This document shows, in pieces, positions 10,121 to 19,096 of a stretch of DNA of 64,000 nucleotides. The notes under the pieces were generated by a model. It did no database searches. It was not told where the DNA came from and saw only the letters and a program-made list of their open reading frames with translations. Position numbers and translations under genes: made by a program. Source of the stretch: an uncultured Roseovarius sp. (GTDB taxonomy: Bacteria > Pseudomonadota > Alphaproteobacteria > Rhodobacterales > Rhodobacteraceae). Where the stretch lies: assembly GCA_947497295.1 (NCBI GenBank), contig CANMFU010000005.1, positions 1-64,000 of the forward strand, in the 5' to 3' direction. How positions within the stretch are numbered: position 1 is the stretch's first letter; each line of letters starts with the position of its first letter.

Positions 10121-10610
10121 CTGCGTCATGGGCGGCGATACCGGTATCATCATGCAGAACCGTGGCAGCGTCTTCTCGCCGGATGAAAATCACCCCAACC
10201 GTCTGGAGCGGACGAAGAACTCCTTCCACACCATCACCCCGGCGCTGGCGGTGAAGGACGGCAAACCGGCGATTGCCTATGGCGCGATGGGCGGCGAAAG
10301 CCAGTCGCAAACGCAGGCCGCGATGCTGACGCGGGTGGTTGATTTCGGCTATGACGTGCAGCAATCCATCGAAGCGCCGCGCCGGTTGTTCGGACGGACA
10401 TGCGGCATGGACCCCAGTGATCTGTGGATCGAATCCGACGTGCCGGACAACGTCCTGCGCGAGCTGAAACGGCGGGCCCAGCCGGTGAAACTGCTTGGGC
10501 GCTGGTACAGCATCGTCGGCCACGCACAGACGATCCGCTGGAACGCGGACACTGGATTCTACGAGGGCGGCGCCGATCCGCGCGGCGATGGCAGCGCGGC
10601 CGGCTACTGA
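10121..10610 (+). pseudogene. Gamma-glutamyltransferase C-terminal remnant
   Basis: An open frame to 10,610 reads GIIMQNRGSVFSPDENHPNR, KNSFHTITPALAVKDGKPAI, YGAMGGESQSQTQAAMLTRV and VDFGYDVQQSIEAPR. This is the C-terminal quarter of a gamma-glutamyltransferase small subunit. The autoprocessing threonine and all of the large subunit are absent. The 5' side changes abruptly into lactate permease sequence near 10,120. There is an internal ATG at 10,128, but a working enzyme (about 550 residues) is not possible. The frame itself is intact, which suggests that truncation was the inactivating event. Confidence 0.85.
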
Positions 10611-10687
10611 TCCTTTCGCGCAATTGCAACGGGCGCATCACGCATCGGCCGTTGCATAATCCGCCCCGGTAAAGTGTTATCCAACCG

Positions 10688-11959
10688 ATGACACAAAACG
10701 TGCGCGAGGTTCTTTCCTCGGTCAAATCCCTGCTGGTCGGCACTGCCGCCTTTACCATTGGCAACAGCCTGCTGGGCGTTGTCCTGCCGCTTCGCATGGA
10801 GGCGGCAGGCTATCCGGTGGCGTTGACCGGGGCGATCATGGCGGCCTATTATTTCGGTCTCGCGCTGGGCGGGTGGCGCGGCAAGAGGGTGATCCTGCGC
10901 ATCGGGCATATCCGCGCCTTTGCAGTTTTCGCGGCGCTGACGGCGGCAACCACGCTGGCATACGCCAGCTTTTTCGATCCGGCCGCCTGGTTGATCTTTC
11001 GCATCGTCAACGGGTTCTGCATCGCTGGTATGACGGCCACCATTGAGAGCTGGCTGAACACCCGCAGCAGTAATCAAACGCGTGGGCGGGTTCTGGGGTT
11101 CTACATGCTGACCTTCTATCTGGCGATTGCCTCGGGTCAGACCATGGTCAACCTTGCCGATGTGGGCGGGCCGGACCTGTTCATGCTGGCCGCAGGGCTG
11201 ATCGGGTTGGCGCTGATCCCGGTCGCCATGACCCGTCTGGGCGAGCCGAATCTGAGCGACAGCCGCGTGCTGAAGGTCTGGGATCTTTATGCCGCGTCAC
11301 AGGTGGGCGTCATCGGCGCCGCCGTTGCGGGGCTGATGGTGGGATCATTCTACGCACTCGGGGTCGTGTTCGCCCGCCGCATCGGGCTGAGCGTGTCCGA
11401 GGCCGCCATGTTTATGAGCGTCGTGGTGCTGGGCGGTCTGGCCGCGCAGGTGCCGATGGGGATGCTGGCGGACCGGTTCGACCGGCGCATCGTCATGGCC
11501 GGCGCGCTGCTGGCGGTTGGCGCGGCATGGATGGCGCTGGCCGGGTTTGTCGCGTCGGGCCTGCCGCTGATCGCGTTGCTGATCGTGGCGCTTGCCTTTG
11601 GCGGCGCGATGAGCAGTGTTTATCCGCTGTGTGTGGCGCAGACCTTTGACCGGCTGGAGCGGCAGTACTACATCGCGGCAGCGGGGCGTCTGCTGATGGT
11701 CTATTCCATCGGCGCAACAATTGGCCCGGTTTTAGCGGCGGCGCTGATGGCGGTTTATGGGCCGTCCAGCTTCTTCTTGTTCGAATCCACGGTGGCGATC
11801 CTATACGCTATGTTCGTTCTGTATCAGGTCTCACGCAAGCCTTGTGTGCCGGCCGATCAGCGCGAGCCTTACGTGACGCTTCCCGACGTCACATCCGTCG
11901 CGATGGCCCTTGACCCGCGTACGGATCCCGAGGGCGAAGGCGCGCGCGCGCGGGATTGA
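10688..11959 (+). CDS. MFS transporter (YcaD-like, 12 helices)
   Basis: The 423-residue product has about twelve hydrophobic segments. The first helix region reads LLVGTAAFTIGNSLLGVVLP. The loop between helices 2 and 3 carries GKRVILRIGHIRAF, and the middle loop has ADRFDRRIVMAGALLAVGAA, a form of the MFS G-x-x-x-D-R motif. GFCIAGMTATIESWLNTRSS is typical of YcaD-type MFS permeases. The substrate is unknown. The hydrophilic C-terminal tail (last about 45 residues) is rich in charged residues. It is the first intact gene after the pseudogene block and stands alone. Confidence 0.85.
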   Translation: MTQNVREVLSSVKSLLVGTAAFTIGNSLLGVVLPLRMEAAGYPVALTGAIMAAYYFGLALGGWRGKRVILRIGHIRAFAVFAALTAATTLAYASFFDPAAWLIFRIVNGFCIAGMTATIESWLNTRSSNQTRGRVLGFYMLTFYLAIASGQTMVNLADVGGPDLFMLAAGLIGLALIPVAMTRLGEPNLSDSRVLKVWDLYAASQVGVIGAAVAGLMVGSFYALGVVFARRIGLSVSEAAMFMSVVVLGGLAAQVPMGMLADRFDRRIVMAGALLAVGAAWMALAGFVASGLPLIALLIVALAFGGAMSSVYPLCVAQTFDRLERQYYIAAAGRLLMVYSIGATIGPVLAAALMAVYGPSSFFLFESTVAILYAMFVLYQVSRKPCVPADQREPYVTLPDVTSVAMALDPRTDPEGEGARARD

Positions 11960-12014
11960 CACCGGGGCCATTTGCACGCTGGGGCGTTTGTTTTACATGA
12001 TATTAGAGGATGCT

Positions 12015-12176
12015 ATGACAACTCGTAACAATCCCGCCCGCTATGGCCCGGCAATAAATGTCACCCCGCAAGAGGCCGAGCTGAACAAGCGTAAGATGGG
12101 TAAAAAAGGGGCGGCGGAAAGCGATGCGCGCGGCGACGATCCCTTTGGCCACGACCAAACCAGTGAGAAGCAGTAG
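12015..12176 (+). CDS. Small hypothetical protein
   Basis: This 53-residue, very hydrophilic and lysine-rich protein starts MTTRNNPARYGPAINVTPQE and ends GHDQTSEKQ. The ATG at 12015 has AGAGGA upstream at a plausible distance. An earlier in-frame ATG at 11997 lacks a comparable site. It has no signal, membrane segment or domain that I recognise. It follows the MFS gene by 55 bases on the same strand, so it may share its transcript. Confidence 0.5.
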   Translation: MTTRNNPARYGPAINVTPQEAELNKRKMGKKGAAESDARGDDPFGHDQTSEKQ

Positions 12177-12272
12177 GCGGACGCCCCAAAGCACGACAGC
12201 GGGACAAGCTGAGCCACATATCGGTACGGCTTGTGCCACAACGCAGAAGCCGTTGCTTTATCCGGGCCAAGC

Positions 12273-13763
12273 TCAAGACAGGCCCGTACTGTCCTGTTTG
12301 CGATCTCGCAAGTCCTTGATGGAGACGAATAGCGCCAACAAAACCACACCTGCGATCAGGCCGAATCCGACGACCATTGCCGTCGGCCATGACGTCACCG
12401 CAAGCGTAGAAAACGTTGCCGCGGTGATAACAGCAATCCCTACGGCCGTGCCAATCCGCTGGCCCGTCTGCATGATCGCCCCCGAACTGCCCGCATAATC
12501 CAAAGGCACCTGCGCCAGCGTCAGCGTCTGATTTGGGCTGATGACTGCGCCCTGCGCGACCCCAACGAAGGCCAGCGATGCCATAAGCCACCAGATGCTG
12601 AGATGGTCTGCCTCATGCAACAGAACGACAGCGATGCTGAGCCCGAGCCCGAAGAGCGCCAGAAGCAGACCGCCGATGACCAGCTTTCGGCCCAGTTTCA
12701 AAACCCGGCTACCGGCCCAATAGGCGGCATAGGCCGACAACAAGGCCGCTGGGATTCCGAACATTCCCGATTGCAGTGCCGTCTTGCCGTCGCTTTCCTG
12801 TACATATAGAGCGACCAGCACCCAAACGCTGGTGATGCCCATGAAATAGAGCGTCATGATTGCGATGCCGTTGGTAAAGCTGAGGGTCGAGAATATCTTG
12901 AGATCCACCATCGGGCTGAAGCCGAGGCGCACGTAACGTTTCTCCCATAGCACCCAAAGCCAAAGCAGCAAGCCACCCACCGGCAGAAGCAGCCAGACCA
13001 GCGCGCCGCCGCTCCCCTCAACAAAAGGATAAAGCGTGGCCAGCACGGCCAGTCCCAGAAGGGCCGCGCCGATTGGATCAAGCGAGCGCAGGCCGCTTCC
13101 GGTGCGCGGAAGGCGGATGATCAGAGGGCGTGGGAACCACATCAGCCCCAGAATGATAACCAAGACGCCGATGGGGACATTGACCAGAAACGTCAGCCGC
13201 CAGCCCAGCTCGGGGCCTCCAAGCTGGATCAGAACCCCGCCAAGAACGGGGCCGATGGCCACCGAGAAACCTACCGCTGTTCCAAAATATCCAAAGGCAC
13301 GCCCGCGCGCGTCGCCGCGGAAATAGTGCTGGATCATCCCAAGGCCCTGCGGGTTCAGCAAGCCAGAGCCGACACCCTGAACAAATCGAGCGGCATTGAG
13401 CCATTCCGCGTTGGGCGCAAGACCCGCCGCGACAGATGAGGCCGTAAAGATTCCGACGCCAATCAGGAACAGCCCGCCCCGGCCCATGATATCGCCCGCC
13501 CGACCGGCGGCCACCAAAATCACGCCAAAGGTCAGCGCATAGCCCGATAGCACCCATTGCAGATCAGATTGTGACGCGCCAAGGCCCTGCCGGATCGATG
13601 GCAAGGCCACGTTCACGATACTGACACCGATCAGCGTCATGAAAATCGTGATCAGCAGCACGAAAAGGATACGCCACCTGACCGGATCCGTCGTCGGATC
13701 GATCTCAGGCGGCGAAGATTTGGCCTCTTTCGTCTCAGGCACAACCATCACCGTGACTTTCAT
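12273..13763 (-). CDS. MFS drug-type transporter, DHA2 family (14 helices)
   Basis: The 496-residue protein opens with a cytosolic leader. It then reads FMTLIGVSIVNVALPSIRQG, LQWVLSGYALTFGVILVAAG and RAGDIMGRGGLFLIGVGIFT, the motif A/D1 region of DHA2 exporters. GPVLGGVLIQLGGPELGWRL and TFLVNVPIGVLVI carry motif C and the WRW-like segment after helix 5. Length and helix number fit the 14-helix DHA2 subgroup, which mostly exports drugs or metabolites by proton antiport. The substrate cannot be told. No strong ribosome site precedes the ATG at 13763, so a GTG a few codons later is possible. Confidence 0.85.
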   Translation of the reverse strand: MKVTVMVVPETKEAKSSPPEIDPTTDPVRWRILFVLLITIFMTLIGVSIVNVALPSIRQGLGASQSDLQWVLSGYALTFGVILVAAGRAGDIMGRGGLFLIGVGIFTASSVAAGLAPNAEWLNAARFVQGVGSGLLNPQGLGMIQHYFRGDARGRAFGYFGTAVGFSVAIGPVLGGVLIQLGGPELGWRLTFLVNVPIGVLVIILGLMWFPRPLIIRLPRTGSGLRSLDPIGAALLGLAVLATLYPFVEGSGGALVWLLLPVGGLLLWLWVLWEKRYVRLGFSPMVDLKIFSTLSFTNGIAIMTLYFMGITSVWVLVALYVQESDGKTALQSGMFGIPAALLSAYAAYWAGSRVLKLGRKLVIGGLLLALFGLGLSIAVVLLHEADHLSIWWLMASLAFVGVAQGAVISPNQTLTLAQVPLDYAGSSGAIMQTGQRIGTAVGIAVITAATFSTLAVTSWPTAMVVGFGLIAGVVLLALFVSIKDLRDRKQDSTGLS

Positions 13764-13893
13764 TTCAGCAACAAAAAGGCCGTATAGCCCTTGCGTTGCG
13801 CAATTACAAACTGCCGGGATGGGGCAGTTTCACTGACAGCACCAGGGCCGCCTTGGAACGCAAGATATCGCCGGTAACCGTGCCAGAATTGGC

Positions 13894-15192
13894 TCAGTCC
13901 TTGATCTCGTGCAGGCCTTTTGTCACTCCGAATGCGGCCAGCGACATCGCGGCAAAGATCATGAGCGTGACGTTGGCACCGGCAAGGGACGCCAAAGCGC
14001 CGAACAGGCCCGAGCCCAGCAATAGAACCCCGATCACCGTATTGGACACGGCCGTATAGGCGGCGCGCCTGTCTCTGGGTGCCATATCGACCAGATAAAT
14101 CGAGCGGCCTTGCCGCACGCCGTGATAGGCGATCATCAGCACAAACAGAACCAGCGGCAACGCCCAGACCGTGCCGGACGCGCCCGCCAGATCCAGCAGC
14201 ACTGCCGCCGACAATGCCGCAGCCCCCGCCAGCGCCGACAGCATCAGCACCCGGCGGCTGGACCTGTCCGCCATGCGCCCCCAGACCCATGAGCTGAGCA
14301 ATGACGCAATGGAAGAGGCCAGCACCAGCGCGCCCAGCCGGTCAAAGGTGCCCTGACCTGCCTGTGCACCCAAAAGCACGATGTAGGGCGGTGCCAGCGC
14401 CGTTGCCGTCAACAGCCCGCGCGCCCATATGAAACGCCGCAATTGTGCATCTTCGCGTAGCAGTTTTAGCTGTCCAAGCGCCGCCGATCCTGCCTGTCCC
14501 GGGGCTGGCTCCTCCCACAGCGTCGAGAAGATGAGGCCGGCCGCCAGAAACAGCAGTGACGACAGCGTGATCGCCACCAACACCAGCGCCGCGCGGTCCA
14601 GCAAACCAGTCATCAGGACCAGCGCAAAGATCACCACCGCGCCCGCCCCCAGCGAACTGGCCAGCCCCGTTGCCGACCCTCGCCGCGAGCTGCCAACGGT
14701 CTTGCCCAATATATCGCTGTAGCTGACCGAACAGACAGATCGCGATACTGCCAGCACTGCCAGAAGGGCGCAGATTACGGCCCCCGCCGTCGCCCCCGAC
14801 AGCGTCAGTGCGGTCAGGACGATGCCTGCCGCAGACACCCCTTGCCCGACGCTGCCTGCAACCCATGCCCATTTCCGCCGGGCCATGGCCTGCACACGCG
14901 GCGCGGTGAACAGCTGTGGCAGCAAAGCGCCCGCCTCGCGGATCGGGACCAGCAAGCCGACAAAGAGGGACGGCGCGCCCAGATGAGCCAGCAGCCAGGC
15001 CAGCACCAGTTTCGGGTCGATCAGCCCGTCGGCGATCTTGCTCATCGAAAGCGACGCAGCATGGCGCAGGAAATTCCCCGGCTCATGTTGTGATTGCGCC
15101 TGCGTCAGACCGCCGGTGCCGCTGGTATCGTCAACCAGTGCCTCGAACAGAGTTTTCTCAAATCTGGTCGTCCGAGCGGAGGTATCGGGCAT
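13894..15192 (-). CDS. MFS transporter
   Basis: From the ATG at 15192 (AGAGGA about eight bases upstream) the product has 432 residues. A soluble N-terminal stretch of about 55 residues is followed by MFS helices. Recognisable parts are SLFVGLLVPIREAGALLPQL, SYSDILGKTVGSSRRGSATG and VWGRMADRSSRRVLMLSALA (a G-x-x-D-R-x-x-R loop). The frame is open upstream to 15429, but that part lacks a good start and ribosome site. The substrate is unknown. It is 130 bases from the DHA2 gene on the same strand and could be co-transcribed. Confidence 0.8.
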   Translation of the reverse strand: MPDTSARTTRFEKTLFEALVDDTSGTGGLTQAQSQHEPGNFLRHAASLSMSKIADGLIDPKLVLAWLLAHLGAPSLFVGLLVPIREAGALLPQLFTAPRVQAMARRKWAWVAGSVGQGVSAAGIVLTALTLSGATAGAVICALLAVLAVSRSVCSVSYSDILGKTVGSSRRGSATGLASSLGAGAVVIFALVLMTGLLDRAALVLVAITLSSLLFLAAGLIFSTLWEEPAPGQAGSAALGQLKLLREDAQLRRFIWARGLLTATALAPPYIVLLGAQAGQGTFDRLGALVLASSIASLLSSWVWGRMADRSSRRVLMLSALAGAAALSAAVLLDLAGASGTVWALPLVLFVLMIAYHGVRQGRSIYLVDMAPRDRRAAYTAVSNTVIGVLLLGSGLFGALASLAGANVTLMIFAAMSLAAFGVTKGLHEIKD

Positions 15193-15611
15193 CAGGAATG
15201 TCCTCTTCAGGGTGTTCTGCCAATATAACGGCAAAAGGATATTTTCACTTTCAATGCCATACATCCGTAGACTTTGCAGTTCCAGTTTCGCTATCCACGC
15301 TGGTGCGCCGCCACACCTTACTGCGGCCGGACGTGCAACTAAAGCGGCATACCTGCGACCATCATACCAATGATGCGCCGCAGCTTTGGCGCGGGACCTA
15401 TATAAAAACGCACCGAACGTTATCTGCAAATTCTACTTTCCGGTCAGCCAGAGGCTGGGGCACATACTGTTGCGCGCTGTTGTGCCGGGTCTGCACGGGG
15501 CCAGGCGAAATCCAGTGCAATACCGCTTTTGCGTCTGGTCCGGGCGATGTTGTTGATCACTTCGTCAATTCACTGTCTGATGCCGGATGACACGGCCTGC
15601 GAGGATAAATC
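15193..15611. other. Divergent intergenic region between the MFS gene and phoR
   Basis: About 420 bases lie between two divergent genes. The minus frame of the MFS gene stays open through part of it but lacks start signals. Promoters for both genes should lie here. I see no convincing Pho box, hairpin or small gene in it. Confidence 0.5.
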
Positions 15612-16673
15612 ATGCCCCACGACGACCTGGACGAAATGCTGACCGTCCAAGGTCTGATTGCAGCACTGCCGTTGCCAACGCTGATCATCGGCCAGTCGGA
15701 AAAGGTTGAGATCCTGAACGACGCCGCCGAAATGCTGCTGGGCAAGAACATTACCGGCAGGCATTTCACCACCGCCCTGCGCCATCCCAGACTGGTCGAA
15801 GCGGTTGAACATAGCCTGCAGGACCGGGCAGCGCGCAAAGTATCGTTTCAGATCGTCGAGCATGGTCGCGATACGTCCTACGACGTGGATATGCATGCAA
15901 TTGCGGCCACCAGTCTGCTGTTGCTCAGTTTTCGAAACGCGACAGATATCGCCCAAGCCGAGCAGATGCGCCGCGATTTCGTCGCGAATGTCAGCCATGA
16001 ATTACGGACCCCCCTCACAGCGGTCATGGGGTTTATTGAAACCCTTCGCAGCTCTGCCCGGGACGATGTCGCGGCGCGGGATCGTTTCTTGGATATCATG
16101 GCAGGCGAAGCGGACCGCATGAACCGTCTTGTCGGAGGTCTGCTGTCGCTGAGCCGGGTCGAGGCGGACGAACGTGTGCGCCCTACGCAGCACCTGGATC
16201 TGCGGCACGTTTTGCATACAACACTGGGCAATCTTGCGCCGGTGGCAAGGGGCAGTGGTGTGGCCTTGCACTACGATCCGGGGCAAGTGCCGCGGCACGT
16301 GATTGGCGATGCCGACCAGTTGGTTCAGGTCTTCACCAATCTGGTGGAGAACGCGATAAAATACGGTGGCGCGGATCGTCCTGTAGAGATTTGCACGCAG
16401 GAAACTGCGCATGATCCGGTCCTGCGCGGACCGGCAATCGAAGTTACTGTTACCGATCATGGGCCGGGGATTGACGCCATCCACCTGCCACGCCTGACCG
16501 AGCGGTTCTATCGCGGCGACACGCACCGCAGCCGTGATCTTGGCGGGACCGGGTTGGGCCTGGCGATTGTAAAGCACATTCTCAACCGTCATCGCGGCCG
16601 ACTGAAAGTTGCCAGCCAGCCGGGGCAGGGATCACAATTTACCGTTGTTCTGCCGCCATGTCCCGCGCCTTAG
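15612..16673 (+). CDS. phoR: Phosphate-regulon sensor histidine kinase PhoR, no membrane segment
   Basis: The 353-residue kinase has a PAS-like N-terminus (residues about 15-110), a HisKA domain with the phospho-acceptor in FVANVSHELRTPLTAV (His129), and a HATPase_c domain. The ATPase boxes are NLVENAIKYGG, DHGPGID and GGTGLGLAIVK. It should autophosphorylate and pass phosphate to PhoB under phosphate limitation. Unlike the enterobacterial PhoR, no hydrophobic membrane anchor is visible, so it is probably cytosolic and may be governed through PhoU and the Pst complex. It heads the pst-phoU-phoB cluster, with Pho-box-like sites just after its stop. Confidence 0.92.
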   Translation: MPHDDLDEMLTVQGLIAALPLPTLIIGQSEKVEILNDAAEMLLGKNITGRHFTTALRHPRLVEAVEHSLQDRAARKVSFQIVEHGRDTSYDVDMHAIAATSLLLLSFRNATDIAQAEQMRRDFVANVSHELRTPLTAVMGFIETLRSSARDDVAARDRFLDIMAGEADRMNRLVGGLLSLSRVEADERVRPTQHLDLRHVLHTTLGNLAPVARGSGVALHYDPGQVPRHVIGDADQLVQVFTNLVENAIKYGGADRPVEICTQETAHDPVLRGPAIEVTVTDHGPGIDAIHLPRLTERFYRGDTHRSRDLGGTGLGLAIVKHILNRHRGRLKVASQPGQGSQFTVVLPPCPAP

Positions 16674-16690
16674 CACGGCGATCAGCTGAC

Positions 16691-16730
16691 CTGTCATAAA
16701 ACTGTAACTTGCCTGTCGCAAAACCGAAAC
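16691..16730 (+). promoter_or_regulatory. Two tandem Pho boxes upstream of pstS
   Basis: CTGTCATAAAACTGTAAC (16691-16708) is nearly identical to the PhoB-binding consensus CTGTCATAAATCTGTCAC. A second, weaker unit, CTGTCGCAAAACCGAAAC (16713-16730), begins 22 bases later, two helical turns on and on the same face. They lie 70-110 bases before the pstS start. PhoB, encoded at the end of this cluster, should bind here and switch on pstSCAB-phoU-phoB, giving positive autoregulation. Confidence 0.85.
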
Positions 16731-16800
16731 ATGCGGCGCCGATAAGCGCGGCAGGGTCGCCAAGGGGGCGATTCTTGATCCGGATATGACAGGAGTTTTC

Positions 16801-17838
16801 ATGTCACTCGTAAATCTGACGACTTCCACGCTGACAATCGCAGCGCTGACAGCCACCGCCGCTGCGGCCCGCGATAACGTGCAGATCGCAGGGTCGTCCA
16901 CCGTGCTGCCCTACGGTGCCATCGTCGCCGAAGCCTTTGGTGAAAATTTCGACTACCCCACGCCGGTGGTTGAATCGGGCGGCTCGTCCGCCGGGCTCAA
17001 GCGGTTCTGCTCGGGCGTTGGCGAAAACACCATCGACATTGCCAATTCCAGCCGCCCCATCAAGGCGTCCGAACGGGACATCTGCGCCGAAAACGGCGTG
17101 ACGGACATTGTCGAGGTGCGCATCGGCTATGACGGGATCGTGTTCGCCAGCGATATCGCGGGTAACACCTTCGCCTTTACGCCGGCAGACTGGTATCGGG
17201 CGCTGGCCGCCGAATTGCCGATTGCCGGCGCCATAGCGGCGAACCCCAATACTAACTGGAGCGCGGTCAATGCAGGCCTGCCGGACCAGCCCATTCAGGC
17301 ATTCATCCCCGGTACCAAACATGGCACCCGCGAAGTTTTCGAAGAAAAAGTGCTTCTGGCTGGGTGCAAGGACAGCGGCGCGCTGGACGCGATTATTGCG
17401 CTGAATGGCGGTGACGAAGACGCCGCCGAAGCCGCTTGCATGGCCGTGCGCACCGACGGGCTGTCGGTCGATATCGACGGCGACTATACCGAAACGCTGG
17501 CCCGGATCGACGCGGATGCAAATGGCATCGGCGTGTTTGGCCTGTCATTTTATGAGAACAATACCAATCGGTTGCAGGTCGCGACCATGTCAGGTGTTGT
17601 TCCCACTTCCGAAAGCATCGCCGCCGGAGCGTACCCCGTGTCGCGCCCGTTGTACTTCTACATCAAAGCGGCCCATCTGGACGCAATTCCCGGCTTGCAG
17701 GAGTTTGCGGAATTTTTTGTGAGCGATGACATCGCCGGCCCGGATGGCCCTTTGGCCGAATATGGTCTGGTGTCTGATCCGGATCTTGCCAGCACGCAGG
17801 ATGCGGTGGCCAATCGCACGCTTTTGGGCGGCATGTAA
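16801..17838 (+). CDS. pstS: Phosphate ABC transporter substrate-binding protein PstS
   Basis: The 345-residue periplasmic protein has a signal peptide (MSLVNLTTSTLTIAALTATA, then AAARDNVQ). The phosphate-binding loop follows as IAGSSTVLPY, with GGSSAGLKRFCSG and IDIANSSRPIK. It captures phosphate for the PstCAB permease. The ATG at 16801 has AGGAG at good spacing. The ATG five codons earlier does not. It is the first gene after the tandem Pho boxes and should be the most strongly induced gene of the operon. Confidence 0.93.
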   Translation: MSLVNLTTSTLTIAALTATAAAARDNVQIAGSSTVLPYGAIVAEAFGENFDYPTPVVESGGSSAGLKRFCSGVGENTIDIANSSRPIKASERDICAENGVTDIVEVRIGYDGIVFASDIAGNTFAFTPADWYRALAAELPIAGAIAANPNTNWSAVNAGLPDQPIQAFIPGTKHGTREVFEEKVLLAGCKDSGALDAIIALNGGDEDAAEAACMAVRTDGLSVDIDGDYTETLARIDADANGIGVFGLSFYENNTNRLQVATMSGVVPTSESIAAGAYPVSRPLYFYIKAAHLDAIPGLQEFAEFFVSDDIAGPDGPLAEYGLVSDPDLASTQDAVANRTLLGGM

Positions 17839-17869
17839 TGCAGGTCAGCAAACGCAAGGGGCGGGCCTG

Positions 17870-19096
17870 ATGTGGTTTTATAAAACCATCTTGTCCTTGC
17901 CGGTCCTGGTCTTCGCCGTGGCCCTTCTGGGCCTGATCGGTGCCCAGGCCCGCGCCCGTCTGGCAGCGGGCGGGGATGTGCGCAGTCTGGCCGCCCTGCC
18001 GAGGGCGCATGGGATGAATGCCGCTCTGAGCGTGCTCATACCTGTGATCGCCAGCTATGCAATCTTGTCTTTTGCACGGATGATCGGGCGTCATCAGGGG
18101 GTTGAATTCCTGACGGATCGCACCCTGTTCTGGGCGGTGCTGGCGGTTGCGCTGATAGGATGCATGGGCGCAATCCTGCGTTTCTCTGCCCGGTTTCGCG
18201 CGCGAGCGGCGTCCGAGGCATGGATCAACGCAATGCTCATTGCGGCATCCGCCGTGGCGATCATGACGACCGTGGGCATCGTGTTTTCTATGGTGTTCGA
18301 GGCGGCCAGTTTTTTCAAACAATACGGCTGGCGCAATTTTTTCCTCTCCACCGAATGGGCGCCCAATTTCCGCGGCAACAGCGCGCTGGGCATCCTGCCG
18401 CTGCTGTGGGGCACGCTTTATGTCAGCTTTATCGCGCTGGTGTTTGCGGTGCCGGTGGGTCTTTTTGCCGCGATCTACATGTCCGAATATGCCGGGCCAC
18501 GGATGCGCAGCATTGCCAAGCCGCTGATCGAAATCCTCGCCGGTATTCCGACCATTGTTTACGGGCTGTTCGCGCTGATCACCATCGGCCCGATGCTGCG
18601 CGATTACCTCGCACAGCCGCTGGGTCTGGGCGACAGCGCGTCATCGGTGATGACCGCCGGGCTGGTGATGGGCATCATGCTGATCCCGTTCGTGTCGTCG
18701 CTGTCCGATGACGCGATGGGCGCCGTGCCGCAGGCGATGCGCGACGGATCATCGGCGCTGGGCGCCACCCGGTCGGAAACCATCCGCCGGGTGGTCATTC
18801 CCGCCGCGCTGCCGGGCATCATGGGCGCCGTTCTGCTGGCCGCCAGCCGCGCCATTGGCGAGACGATGATCGTCGTTCTGGGCGCCGGGGCCGCCGCGCG
18901 GCTGTCGCTGAACCCATTTGAGGCGATGACAACCATCACGGTCAAGATCGTCAGCCAGCTGACCGGCGACACCGATTTTGCCAGCGCCGAAACGCTGGTG
19001 GCCTTTGCGCTGGGCCTGACGCTGTTCACGCTGACGCTGTGCCTGAACGTGGTCGCGCTGATGATCGTGCGCAAATACCGGGAGCAATACGAATGA
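17870..19096 (+). CDS. pstC: Phosphate ABC transporter permease PstC
   Basis: The start at 17870 gives 408 residues. An N-terminal domain of about 160 residues with three hydrophobic segments precedes the usual six-helix permease. The EAA-type loop reads DDAMGAVPQAMRDGSSALGA, and AGIPTIVYGLFALITIGPML is a PstC hallmark. The extended N-terminus is usual for alphaproteobacterial PstC. It forms the membrane channel with PstA. Its TGA stop overlaps the pstA ATG (ATGA). The open frame extends upstream into pstS, but that part is not PstC-like. Confidence 0.92.
   Translation: MWFYKTILSLPVLVFAVALLGLIGAQARARLAAGGDVRSLAALPRAHGMNAALSVLIPVIASYAILSFARMIGRHQGVEFLTDRTLFWAVLAVALIGCMGAILRFSARFRARAASEAWINAMLIAASAVAIMTTVGIVFSMVFEAASFFKQYGWRNFFLSTEWAPNFRGNSALGILPLLWGTLYVSFIALVFAVPVGLFAAIYMSEYAGPRMRSIAKPLIEILAGIPTIVYGLFALITIGPMLRDYLAQPLGLGDSASSVMTAGLVMGIMLIPFVSSLSDDAMGAVPQAMRDGSSALGATRSETIRRVVIPAALPGIMGAVLLAASRAIGETMIVVLGAGAAARLSLNPFEAMTTITVKIVSQLTGDTDFASAETLVAFALGLTLFTLTLCLNVVALMIVRKYREQYE

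Noticed and set aside
10128-10610. Gamma-glutamyltransferase small subunit as a functional stand-alone gene.
   Set aside because: The autocatalytic threonine and large subunit are missing, and the 5' side is lactate-permease sequence.
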